From Stentor roeselii (Eukaryota; Ciliophora; Heterotrichea; Heterotrichida; Stentoridae), in NCBI GenBank assembly GCA_006503475.1, contig RSEH01000108.1:1-64000 (forward strand): a stretch of DNA of 64,000 nucleotides, in the 5' to 3' direction. The notes under the pieces were generated by a model. That model saw only the letters and a program-made list of their open reading frames with translations. It made no database searches and was not told the origin of the DNA. Position numbers and translations under genes: made by a program. The stretch's first letter is position 1. Each line of letters opens with the position of its first letter. Positions 38,501 through 46,945 of the stretch are shown here, piece after piece.

Positions 38501-39411
38501 CGGAGTACCTCGCAGCGAAGCAGGAATATGGAGGAGCTTTGACTGAAGACTTGCTTGAAAGAAGATGCACTGGGATCAAGACTTCTGACTTGAGACAACT
38601 GGACTTGTCGTCTTGTAAATTGAGAAGTATTGAAGCCATGTTTACATCTGAACTCTTTCCAAGGCTTTTGGAACTCAACCTTTCGAATAATCAATTCAAC
38701 AACTTCTCGATGTTTGGGTATTTGCCTATGCTTGCTAAGGTTGACTTGTCTTTTAATAAAATTGACAGTTTTCAAGGGTTTTCTAAGGTACAGATGCCCT
38801 TGCCTAATGTGGAGATCTTGAATTTGTCTCATAATTCACTTACCAGTCTTTTAGGACTGCCTCAGGTTCAGCTTCGAAGTCTCAGAATTTTCAACTTGTC
38901 ACATAATCTTCTCAACAGGATCGATTTCATCGAGTGTCTTGGAAATTTAAGAGAATTCGATGTGAGTTTCAATAAACTCAGAGTAGTTGACCGTAAACTC
39001 GAACTATTAAACCTCAGGAGTGTCAATGTTGAGAGCAATGGACTAAAAAATATCAACTTTTTAACTGGATTACTTTGGCTTCAGGCCATAAAGGCTCAGA
39101 ATAATAGAATTTCTGACATCGGCGATATTGAAAAAATTCAGAACTTGCCGAATTTGTTAGAACTTTCATTGGCTCCTAACCCTATCGAGAGGAAAGCTGG
39201 GTATCGCAATGGAATTATTAGGAAAATACCCACTTTACTGTTTCTTGATGGAAAAGAAGTCACTGATGATGAGAGGATTGAACAGGTTGAGATAAAAAAA
39301 CCACTTAATAATCTTCAAAAAATGACTACGAGAATCGCGTCGATTACTCTTGATGCTTATTTCTTGAAAATTCATCCAAGGACTGCCGGTAGTCTAGGAA
39401 GAAAGAACTAA
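35557..39411 (+). CDS. LRRC9-like leucine-rich-repeat protein
   Basis: A 1284-residue protein with SDS22-type leucine-rich repeats in three blocks (about 45-215, 655-790, 805-1235), separated by a long non-LRR region. The middle region contains a segment with WPSGKVLLCKV and later LPEYLIEFEY, which I associate with LRRC9, a protein conserved mainly in ciliated organisms. The overall order (LRR, helical and beta middle, LRR, LRR) also fits. A role in the axoneme or basal body is inference from that relationship. The coding strand alternates between A+C-rich and G+T-rich blocks several times, for example near 36950. The stop lies 14 nt before the next ATG. Confidence 0.78.
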   Translation: MELYDDLRKFVISNQLELSGLPLSTKPSEITEIEICLEDLNSMQGVKPFKNLKSLYLCNTSLSTIEGLSSLYSLEELYLSENQIQTIENLESQSNLRRLNLSSNKIQTLENLDFLVSLEWFWINENLITRVENLENLRNLKEFSIARNKISEISNCLIQSASIEVLNLSANPITSFQEVKRLALMKSLSDLSLADPNYGESTICSLTNYSVFVLFMLKKLKVLDQIQITSELRNSSENTFLKKKLFYTMKVKSVKRAVAALVKSITEEAYLKMQENWKFILSKLIKTKEIEIEIDERLSNSFSSFSPFLFLLKTGQESLENPLDSVPDLQNFLNSCHSKSIQALKEEYQKICRFLRILNCVQNKIFLWGLATAQEIDLEFEAGGNLRFEEGSVNDSWFRSCCELVCTRQGEGMKATVTRVARIHNRLLRTRFEEKLESLVDTNEGQYKRNIDYLFYSGNDLLDIIVQGFKSPSDYAKQGGPCCIPLSYSLDTAETDRVRKLDEDLEDVHEIYWPSGKVLLCKVYFGKGKGDLRVPYYGEHLSPKEIWDLCPFKPPNICWAVYRTFEFDVKQRVWFLFDNAFILPEYLIEFEYSAEGFPEKNLKIEPTVQGMTKTLNAFYSEVIQKVEDLEDDEEVVPRRRLVKNVENFTSFFNGEFLGLMNCGLANLNFFQSNEKITHLVLSCNQLENIKPVAFLPLLEKLDLSFNLLKNLDGIQGLNNLQELDIHNNHLETLAELLKVPRSLSKISCFLNKFYLDPRYDEVILSLFPSLVILDWRNISKLQKTCLVEEIDLFSPAVLNRLKDFESTFFSLEQVNFSRLGLVSTRGLSSFISLQRLNLSGNLLSSVVSLENLEKLEELDLSKNFLSSITALPLHLRYLDLSSNRFSSLPFVSGLFDLVHLCVDCNELWTTSEMRCLSNLIELYISNNLISDIKEVLSLKNLAFLIIFDCLNNPCVDPARHRLHLLFYFSTLKVLNGANVEPAEYLAAKQEYGGALTEDLLERRCTGIKTSDLRQLDLSSCKLRSIEAMFTSELFPRLLELNLSNNQFNNFSMFGYLPMLAKVDLSFNKIDSFQGFSKVQMPLPNVEILNLSHNSLTSLLGLPQVQLRSLRIFNLSHNLLNRIDFIECLGNLREFDVSFNKLRVVDRKLELLNLRSVNVESNGLKNINFLTGLLWLQAIKAQNNRISDIGDIEKIQNLPNLLELSLAPNPIERKAGYRNGIIRKIPTLLFLDGKEVTDDERIEQVEIKKPLNNLQKMTTRIASITLDAYFLKIHPRTAGSLGRKN

Positions 39412-39425
39412 TGTAGTTATAAAAA

Positions 39426-40364
39426 ATGTCAGACCACGTCTCTCGTTGGGGTGTCCTGAAAGATCAATACCAGCAAAAAGACTACGAAAAGTTAGAACTT
39501 CTTCCTCAATACCGGCGAAGTTACCAACAAGACAACCCTTTAGACCTAGACCGTAAAATCCATTCAGAGCATTCTTTGTTAAGCAACTTATTCGAAGACA
39601 TGTCAATGTCGACGAACACCGGTCCTCCAAGTTACGACGTAATAAAAACCTAGAGCTTTCTCCTTCCAATCCCCAACGACTGTGTCGGTCTGATCATCGG
39701 CAAGCAAGGCGACATGATAAAACATTTGCGAGTCACTTCAAACGCTTCAGTGATTCAAGTGGCGAAAGACTGCGCTCCAGGCTGTAGTTATCGAAACGTT
39801 TTCATTGAAGGGTCTTTGGAAAGTTACTGCCTCGCCAAGAAGATGATCTATGAAATCATTGACGAAAATAACAAAGCGAAAAGACTTCCGACTTACAACT
39901 TGACTCATACTTTGTCCTCTGAGCCTTATATTGAACTTATTGTTCCTGAACCTTATGTTGAACTGATTTTGGGAAGTGATTTGTTTACTTTAAGAAAAAT
40001 TCATGCTGAGTCTGGAGCACAGGTCTTGGTTCCGACAAAGTGCGCACCTGGGACGAATAATCGGTATTTGACTATCACTGGGCAACCTGAATGTATTAGG
40101 ACTGCTAAAAGGATGATTTATGAAATTCTTGAACCTGTTAGATTTAGTTAGGCTTACCGGGAACATTCTATTGCTAATGGAATTGCAGTCACTCCTCATG
40201 AGCAGATTGACCCAGAGTTTCCTTATTGCTCGTTTTATGCCCTGGTTTTGAAAGTCCAGATGATCACCATGACCGCTTCAGAGGCCACATGCAACCCGGC
40301 GACAGCCGCATTGAAAGGAATAACGAAGAACTTGCAAACCAGCAAATTTAACAAATGGTCCTAA
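39426..40364 (+). CDS. KH-domain RNA-binding protein, two 15-nt introns, possible frameshift near the end
   Basis: Three open pieces join through 15-nt introns at 39639-39653 (GTAATAAAAACCTAG) and 40137-40151 (GTTAGATTTAGTTAG). The first junction rebuilds a KH domain: FLLPIPNDCVGLIIGKQGD with the GxxG loop GKQG. A second, less canonical KH domain follows, in which the GxxG loop reads GSDL. KH proteins of the FUBP/KSRP type bind single-stranded nucleic acid. After the second intron one frame runs to TAA at 40362-40364. A different frame from about 40240 to TAA at 40349-40351 gives a more protein-like, charged ending (DDHHDRFRGHM...). A single missing base in the C run near 40236 would explain this, so the C-terminus is uncertain. 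Confidence 0.72.
39639..39653 (+). other. 15-nt intron in the KH gene (first)
   Basis: GTAATAAAAACCTAG. It carries an in-frame TAG at its end; splicing joins the N-terminus to the first KH domain in phase. Confidence 0.87.
40137..40151 (+). other. 15-nt intron in the KH gene (second)
   Basis: GTTAGATTTAGTTAG. It ends in the in-frame TAG that would close the second KH piece. The downstream frame is open but short, so this one is less certain than the first. Confidence 0.65.
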
Positions 40365-40370
40365 TTTACA

Positions 40371-42407
40371 TTATTTTCCGAAAGTGACACTTTTATAAGT
40401 ATCAGAAGAATGGTCAGATCTCAACGATTTTATTGATTCTAAAGACCCTTGAGAAAAAACTTTATCAGTTTCATTTTCTTCACTTTCCTGTCCTTCTTTA
40501 ATCCCTGTCAGTCTATTCGTGTTAAGCAAGTTCCTGTTTTGCCCTTGAATCGAAAGTGCCCTGTTGATTATTCTAGGGTGGTTCCAATAACGTTCTTTCA
40601 ATTCAAAAGGTTCCCCTTTCGCTGAGAAGTGATCATGTCTCTTAAGTTGTTCAGCAACGACAGGAATCCTTTCAAAGTTCGGTTTTGTCTTATTATTTAA
40701 ATTGACACTTTTCCTATTCATGTACTTTCGAGCGTCAGCTCTTTTGACAGCATCTTCCTTATCCACAATAAATACGAATTTTTTACAAGTAGTGGCAACA
40801 TGGCCTACTTTCTTGCAGAGATAACATCTTATACCCAAAAGAGCGAGACTTTTGTACTTTCTGATGTTGTAAATTACCACATTCGTTATTTCTTTCTCCT
40901 TCGGACGCGAGTTCAGCACGTTAAACAAGCTGAGGTGGTCCAAAGTTAAAAATTCTGCAAATTCAAGACACATCGCTGAAGCTGTTCGAGGATCTCCTAA
41001 GAAAAAAGAGACTTCTCCGAAATATTTGGTTTTTTTTATGTCTTTGAAAACGGTTTTGGTCTTTTCGTGGTATATCTGCACTTTTCCGCTGCAGAGAAAG
41101 TAAATTACTTTGCTTGGGTCACCTTCTTTGAAGATTATGTCACCTGTTGCGAAAGCCTCGATTTTCATTTGGTTGCCGAGGTACTTCAGGAAAGAACCGG
41201 AGTAACAGTTAAAGACTACGCTTTTTGCTAAGAGGTATCCTCGGGTTTGAGTAAAGATTTCTTGACGGAGAGGTGTTGATAAGTTGTCGAGAATTCCGAT
41301 TTCTCGTTGGTCGTTCTTTTGGCTTATACGTTGGAGATAGTAGATGTATTGGATCACCCGATGTCTAAAATCCGGTGGCAAGTTATATTTAATCAAATGT
41401 TTCTTCAACCTTCTAGCAGTAGCTTCATAATACTTATTATCCGCATCATAATTTTCAAAATACCCCTGAACATTTCCAATAATATCCCCAAACAATACAC
41501 AAGCAAAGCACATAGAAACAGCAGCAACAATTCTAGAATTAACCGTTTTCGGTAAAATATCTCCATACCCAACAGAAGTCATAGTCTGCAAAATTAAATA
41601 AATATTTCTCAAATACCTGTCTCCAGCATTTTCAAAATACTGTATCCAAAGACTGGGTTCTTCCTCCAAACTCCTCGCAAAAAAGATATAAACCACACAA
41701 GTCAAAGAGTGAGTCCAAAAAAAAACAGTAAAAAAGAAGTTCAAACCTTTTATCGGACTCAACAAAAAACTACTCACAAAAAAGTCTTCCGACTTATAAA
41801 ACAACGACTTGACTTCAGACAATCTCAACAATTTAATAAGCCAAAGGAACCTTAAAGATGAAGGCTCAGTTACAGGGACGTATAAAGTGTTTTCTTCGAA
41901 GTTAGCTTCGTTGATCAGCAGGTTGTAAGGAAAGACTGCAAGGATATCAAAAAAACACCAAGTTTTCAAATATTGCTTCATGATGAAAACTCGACTGGAA
42001 AATAAAATTCCATTGAAGTAGACTTCGGTGTTGAACTTGAAGAGAATATCGAAAAAGAAAAATAACTCTAAACAGTTTATCACGTTTTGGTAGGTTTTGA
42101 TATGGGAAGGGCAAAAACTCAGCATGAATGGGATCAGGATGGACTCTGTCATTATTAAGAAGAGCTTTATTATGTCCCATGTGACTTTAAAGTAACTCTC
42201 TGGGCTGATTAGGAATTTTGATTTTTCTTTGTATCTTCTTCTTCCTTGAAATCTGTTTGGGAAGAAGTCGGTGTTGAGCCGTTTAGGAATTTGGGTTTTT
42301 TCTCGGATTTCTTTTATATTGCCGAATTGAGTCACGTTTTCTAGAAGTGAAATCGCTCCCCATCTTCGGGAATGTGCATTGATTTCACTTTTTCTTTTCT
42401 TTTCCAT
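40371..42407 (-). CDS. CNBD-type K+ channel with a C-terminal zinc knuckle
   Basis: A 678-residue ion channel. Residues 72-245 carry S1-S5 with a modest S4 (LRFLWLIKLLRL). The selectivity filter is TSVGYGD, with GYGD at 280-283, so it is K+-selective. S6 follows, then a C-linker and a cyclic-nucleotide-binding domain at about 400-505 containing FGEVSFFLGDPRTASAMC, the FGE and R-T/S-A pattern of the ligand site. Right after it is a CCHC zinc knuckle: C528, C531, H536, C541. The tail is basic. It likely hyperpolarises or repolarises the cell membrane and may respond to cAMP or cGMP. Zinc knuckles are usually RNA-binding modules, so their place on a channel is unusual. Confidence 0.9.
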   Translation of the reverse strand: MEKKRKSEINAHSRRWGAISLLENVTQFGNIKEIREKTQIPKRLNTDFFPNRFQGRRRYKEKSKFLISPESYFKVTWDIIKLFLIMTESILIPFMLSFCPSHIKTYQNVINCLELFFFFDILFKFNTEVYFNGILFSSRVFIMKQYLKTWCFFDILAVFPYNLLINEANFEENTLYVPVTEPSSLRFLWLIKLLRLSEVKSLFYKSEDFFVSSFLLSPIKGLNFFFTVFFWTHSLTCVVYIFFARSLEEEPSLWIQYFENAGDRYLRNIYLILQTMTSVGYGDILPKTVNSRIVAAVSMCFACVLFGDIIGNVQGYFENYDADNKYYEATARRLKKHLIKYNLPPDFRHRVIQYIYYLQRISQKNDQREIGILDNLSTPLRQEIFTQTRGYLLAKSVVFNCYSGSFLKYLGNQMKIEAFATGDIIFKEGDPSKVIYFLCSGKVQIYHEKTKTVFKDIKKTKYFGEVSFFLGDPRTASAMCLEFAEFLTLDHLSLFNVLNSRPKEKEITNVVIYNIRKYKSLALLGIRCYLCKKVGHVATTCKKFVFIVDKEDAVKRADARKYMNRKSVNLNNKTKPNFERIPVVAEQLKRHDHFSAKGEPFELKERYWNHPRIINRALSIQGQNRNLLNTNRLTGIKEGQESEENETDKVFSQGSLESIKSLRSDHSSDTYKSVTFGK

Positions 42408-42561
42408 TAATATTTACATGTGTTTAGATTTAGAGATTTTTCTTGAAGTTTTGGAAGGATTCAGGTTTTGGGTGGTTTAGATGGTTTTTATGATGAATGT
42501 TCTTTCTTATATTAAATCTTATAATTTTAATGATGTTTTGAAGCAGAGGGTTTTATTATAA

Positions 42562-43101
42562 ATGACTTCACCGGGTCCACAAAGTACATGCAAACCTAGA
42601 AGGTCTTCATCAACTGGGAAAATTACTCACTCAATGAAGGATATGCTAGGACAGTCGACTCTATCAATCAACCACTTAAAAAGACGATCCTCAAAAATCG
42701 AGCTAAACAAAATCCTACCAAACCCTCGTATAAATCGTAAAATCCTCATAAAACGCGACGCTCTTCTAGACGACAAACTAAAATCCAGCGCAATTCAAAA
42801 AAACCCATTAAAAAAGCAAAATCTTTCTCAAAGCCAAAAGTTTATCCTAGTATCCAAACCTGACAACCCAAAAACCAACAAAGTCTTCATGTTAAGTGAT
42901 TTCGAGGTGAAAGAATCTTTATTCAGCCACTTAGAAAAAACAAGAAAACTCGGGAATTACTTAAAAAAATTCCGCAAGCCAAGCGTGGAGCCTTCAAACC
43001 TATGGACAGAAAAAGTGAGTTCAATTCAAAAGAACTTCAACACGACAGTCTTCAACACTGGGATCATTTCAAGAATGGTTCTTCACGAGTATCATTTATA
43101 A
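42562..43101 (+). CDS. Unknown basic protein
   Basis: A 179-residue, Lys/Arg/Ser-rich protein without a recognised domain. It has a helical middle and a C-terminal part with LWTEKVSSIQKNFNTTV. It may bind nucleic acid or the cytoskeleton, but nothing proves either. The next gene starts 15 nt after its stop. Confidence 0.62.
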   Translation: MTSPGPQSTCKPRRSSSTGKITHSMKDMLGQSTLSINHLKRRSSKIELNKILPNPRINRKILIKRDALLDDKLKSSAIQKNPLKKQNLSQSQKFILVSKPDNPKTNKVFMLSDFEVKESLFSHLEKTRKLGNYLKKFRKPSVEPSNLWTEKVSSIQKNFNTTVFNTGIISRMVLHEYHL

Positions 43102-43116
43102 TTTGTAATAATCAAC

Positions 43117-43836
43117 ATGGAACCATGCTCCTTTTGTAGATACTCTGTTAATTCTATCGTCTTTCCTTGCAAACATGTCATGTGTCAAAGGTGCCTTTTA
43201 ACTGATGTTGAAAAAAAACTTATAAGGTTTTACAAGATCTTGAAACAAGATCCTCATGCTTTTGATGGAAAATTCTCGTTTTTCTCTTGTCGAAATAATT
43301 GTGAAAACAGCAAATTAAGTATCAATTATCAGCAATGTCTTCGGATTATTAGTGAAAGTGAGAAAAATCGGATAGAAAAGAAAAAACTTCTGAAATATTT
43401 TGAAGTTGGAGCAAATTTTTTCTTTGGAATCATGAGTTTTTTTGAAAGATGCTTATTTTGTAAAAAAATTGTGAGTTTTTTAGGATTTCGTTCGATTATA
43501 TGCCAAAAATGTATCAAGGAGGTCTGTGTTAGGCAAATGGGGGTTGAACCTCGGGTTGTTACTATTGAAAGTTCTGAAACAGAGGAAAAGTATAGTATTA
43601 TTATAGAACTTTTTGATAGTGAACCGATGATTATTAATTATGATGAGAGAACGAATTCTTATCCGGTATCTGGAGTCTTGAATGGATTTATGATCGAATT
43701 TAGTGAGCCTAGAGATAGTCATATGAAGGTTTTCCTGATTAAAATTATTAGTGTTGCTGAGAGAAATAGAAATTTTGCTATTATTCAGGACCCGAGTGAT
43801 ATTAAGATGATATGCCTAGTGCACCTTTACTTTTAA
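43117..43836 (+). CDS. RING-like zinc protein
   Basis: A 239-residue protein. The N-terminus has CSFC, then PCKHVMCQRC, the core of a RING finger (C-x2-C ... C-x-H-x2-C-x2-C), followed by a long insert with CRNNCENS. A second Cys cluster is CLFCKK and CQKC near 115-135. The C-terminal half has beta-rich composition. A ubiquitin E3 role is plausible but the zinc pattern is irregular. The start lies 15 nt downstream of the previous stop. Confidence 0.65.
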   Translation: MEPCSFCRYSVNSIVFPCKHVMCQRCLLTDVEKKLIRFYKILKQDPHAFDGKFSFFSCRNNCENSKLSINYQQCLRIISESEKNRIEKKKLLKYFEVGANFFFGIMSFFERCLFCKKIVSFLGFRSIICQKCIKEVCVRQMGVEPRVVTIESSETEEKYSIIIELFDSEPMIINYDERTNSYPVSGVLNGFMIEFSEPRDSHMKVFLIKIISVAERNRNFAIIQDPSDIKMICLVHLYF

Positions 43837-43948
43837 ATTAATTCTCTGACATTTACTTTGAAGCTTTTGAGATGATAAATATAATAAAGTTTCATGTTTT
43901 TAATAATGAATATAGTAATTATTAGGGATTATTATGGTATGATTAAAT

Positions 43949-45571
43949 TCATAAATTATTCGTAGCTAAAAGTTTAATATAAGAGATACACTCTATAAAG
44001 GATGGCCGATTTCTGTAGTTTAATATGAGCATCATATTTAATAGATTTCGAATCCATTCATTTCTAACTTTATCAACATAGTATTTCACATCTTGTTGAT
44101 TCTCAGAGGAGTTCAAAGAACCAACATCAACATCATCAACACACATTTCCAAAATAACCAAGCCAAGACTAAACACATCAGCTTTACTTTTATGATACCT
44201 AGCCTTATTACTCCCCAACAATAAGGCTTTTTTTATCTCAGGGGCCATATACTTCAAAGTTCCTTTAATTTTATTTTCGATAGTCTGTAATTCCAAAGGT
44301 TCTCTTTTCCGACTGGAAACATTAAAATCAATAATCTTCAATTTTTTATCACTAGTGACTAAAATATTATCAGTTTTGATATCCCGATGATAAATTCCCA
44401 ATTGTTCCATAATACAAAACGATTCAATCAAAGTACTAACATAAAATTCAATCCTTTCCCTTACCCCTTGTCTATCTAAACTCATTTCATTCGTTAAATT
44501 CCTTTCAACATACTCATAAGCAAACAAACAAACATCTTTTTCCATTTTTTCCGCTTCAAACCTAATAAAACAATTCGAGTCTTTCCTTAATTCCGAGAGT
44601 TTTTTATAGATATCGATTTCTTTTTTACAAGTTTTCAGGTCCAACAGGCTATTCAAAGTTTTATATTCTTTAACAGCGAGAAGAGAATTATTGAAAGGAA
44701 CTTTATAAATAGAAACACTGACCCCATTGTTGGAGTTGGTATAAATCATGACTCCTTTCTTTAAATCAAAGTCAAAATTTTGTGGATCTTTGACTCGCTG
44801 CTCAATCGGCAAATGATCCAAATTTTGAGATACGCGAAGTTTCAGTTCTTCGAATTGAAATCGGTAATAATTTGAATTGATTTTTAATTCTTTTAATTTG
44901 TAGAGAAGCTCGTCTGCTTCAAGGAAGGCTGGCGAAAAATCTTGTCCTAAGCATTTTTTTATCTTGAATAAATCGTTTGCTGTTGAGATAGAGTCAAAAA
45001 TGATGTTTAGACAGAAATTTAAAAGGTCTTCTGAACAGATTTCAGTTTTTTGAGCAAGAATTAGAAGCTTTATCAACTCTCGGTTGTTTGAAGTACTGAT
45101 TTCTTTAGTGATTCTTTTGTTTAGATCTGAGATGATTTGGTTTTTTATGGAAATTGAAGCTGATGAGCTGTTGGGAAATGATGAAATAAAGGCTGAGGAG
45201 GAATAAAACGAGTTTAAATGAGAAATTCGAGATGTTTTCAAACCTGCTTCTAAAATATTTGAAAAATAAGGAAATAGACGCAGAACTAACCCGGGAAAAT
45301 GAGGTTCGCTGTAATTATGAAAGAGTTGGAGATAGTCTTTTATTAGGTTGAATTCATCTTCTCTGATCTTGTCATGGCTCGAGCATTTTACTATTAAAAT
45401 GTAGATTTTATATAAGGTTATGTCTACATCATCTTCTGGAAGTACTTCAACAGCTTCAAGATTGCATGAAAACTTTTGTTTTAATAATTCTGATAATTTT
45501 TTATAGCCTCGGACTTGGCTGGAGACCTTTTCTTTTAAGGGAGATTTTAATTGTCTGTAGAGGTCAGCCAT
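43949..45571 (-). CDS. Divergent protein kinase with DFN instead of DFG
   Basis: A 540-residue protein. The N-terminal 260 residues are helical without a known domain. The kinase domain is in the C-terminal half: ATP lysine in LAVKEY, catalytic HRDIKTDN, DFN at 415-417 where DFG is usual, then GTLKYMAPE and a DVFSLGLVILEM helix. The glycine-rich loop is poorly kept (NSNNGVSV). The intact lysine, HRD and Asp of DFN suggest it may still bind ATP and act. The subfamily is unclear. It sits alone beside a long intergenic stretch. Confidence 0.82.
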   Translation of the reverse strand: MADLYRQLKSPLKEKVSSQVRGYKKLSELLKQKFSCNLEAVEVLPEDDVDITLYKIYILIVKCSSHDKIREDEFNLIKDYLQLFHNYSEPHFPGLVLRLFPYFSNILEAGLKTSRISHLNSFYSSSAFISSFPNSSSASISIKNQIISDLNKRITKEISTSNNRELIKLLILAQKTEICSEDLLNFCLNIIFDSISTANDLFKIKKCLGQDFSPAFLEADELLYKLKELKINSNYYRFQFEELKLRVSQNLDHLPIEQRVKDPQNFDFDLKKGVMIYTNSNNGVSVSIYKVPFNNSLLAVKEYKTLNSLLDLKTCKKEIDIYKKLSELRKDSNCFIRFEAEKMEKDVCLFAYEYVERNLTNEMSLDRQGVRERIEFYVSTLIESFCIMEQLGIYHRDIKTDNILVTSDKKLKIIDFNVSSRKREPLELQTIENKIKGTLKYMAPEIKKALLLGSNKARYHKSKADVFSLGLVILEMCVDDVDVGSLNSSENQQDVKYYVDKVRNEWIRNLLNMMLILNYRNRPSFIECISYIKLLATNNL

Positions 45572-46415
45572 TTGGTATATTTCTTATTTGTTTACTCTAA
45601 AATAGTTTAAAATGGTCTGGGGAATTGTCCGAGTTATATTTGAGTGAGAACTTTCAAGGAATATGAAGAGGATATTAACTTATTAGTGCAAAAACTGCTT
45701 GATTATAAATATCTCAAATATCATTAATAAGTGGTTTAATGTAATTTTTTGCATAGCTTCTTAATCTTCATATAAATTTGTATGATATATATTTCTTAAT
45801 GATAATATTGCAATGATAGCACCTTTTCTGCTCAAACAAATAGTTATTTAATTTGGTAATTTCGACTTATATTATTTATCATCATAAGTAGTTTTTGAGA
45901 TTGGTTTTGGTTAGTTTTCTCTGTTTATACAATAAATCGCTTTTGATTAAAATCTGAAAATGAAATAAGATTAATCTAATCGTGAAAAGATCAATCTTTT
46001 CTAAAACTTAGACGAAATAGAGAATATGATGAATAGCGGTTATATATTTTAATCGATCGCTCAGAATCTAAAACCTAACACAAAAATTCCTTCAATTTAA
46101 AAACTTTTTTGATCTAATTCAGAATTACCCCATCACTATTTTCATATGCTTTAAATTTTATAATGATAAATATAGAACAATTTCTACTTTACTTTCCTTT
46201 CTAAAAACCAGGAAAAGGATGAAAAATGTAGCATTTCATTATTAACTATATCCTTATTATTAACATATTGAAACCTAAGAAATATATACATTCTTCATTT
46301 TTAGTAGATCCAATCCAAAATGTCCACCCTGTAATCAAATAACCCCAGTAAACTACCAGCAAAGGCCAAACTTTGCATCACCTCATTCAAAACTAATCCA
46401 GCAATGAGCTTGATA
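45572..46415. other. Longest gene-free stretch in the window
   Basis: 844 nt of very AT-rich sequence between two minus-strand genes. I see no gene, RNA gene or clear repeat. The left end holds the promoter of the kinase at 43949. It is notably longer than the usual intergenic space here. Confidence 0.4.
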
Positions 46416-46886
46416 TTAAATTAAGCTATCTAACTTCTCTAGCCTGAGTCTCAGTGCATCAGGCTCGAAGATCTTCGGTATTCCCAAAACCTCGCCACTC
46501 CAACTCATGACAACTTGTCCTTCGCATTCCATGAAAGGCATCATCCAGTTAGACTTCCAGTCTTCCATCTTCTCAAACTCAGGATTTTGACAAAACTTGC
46601 CACTTGCTGATAACAGGTGTATCTTTTTATGAGCTGAAAGCTGGCTACTCTGTCTAAAGAGCTTAGAGCACCCAGGATAGGAGCAAACCAAAGGTTTTTC
46701 ATCACTATGGGTGTATGAGTGCTCTTTTAGGTTCTGATTGGAAGAAAGTATTTTTTTGCAGACTCTGCAAGTAAACCGCTTGGATTTCTTATGCTTGATG
46801 AAAAAGTGTCTTTGCAAGCTATACTTAGTGCTATACTGTTTTCCACAGTTTTTAAACCCGCAGACAAACGTCTTTTCGTCGTCCAT
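46416..46886 (-). CDS. C2H2 zinc-finger protein with three fingers
   Basis: A 156-residue protein whose first 85 residues hold three classical C2H2 fingers: C-x4-C...H-x4-H (CGFKNC...HFFIKH), C-x2-C...H-x3-H (CRVC...HSYTH) and C-x4-C...H-x3-H (CSYPGC...HKKIH). The HSDEKPLVC linker matches the TGEKP type. The tail is acidic and Trp-rich. It is probably a DNA-binding transcription factor resembling the TFIIIA/Zap family in finger order. The target is unknown. Confidence 0.85.
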   Translation of the reverse strand: MDDEKTFVCGFKNCGKQYSTKYSLQRHFFIKHKKSKRFTCRVCKKILSSNQNLKEHSYTHSDEKPLVCSYPGCSKLFRQSSQLSAHKKIHLLSASGKFCQNPEFEKMEDWKSNWMMPFMECEGQVVMSWSGEVLGIPKIFEPDALRLRLEKLDSLI

Positions 46887-46945
46887 TTATAGCCTGTAAA
46901 CTGATAAAAGAATAAAGAATTAGGTTATTTGTATTAAAAAGTAGG

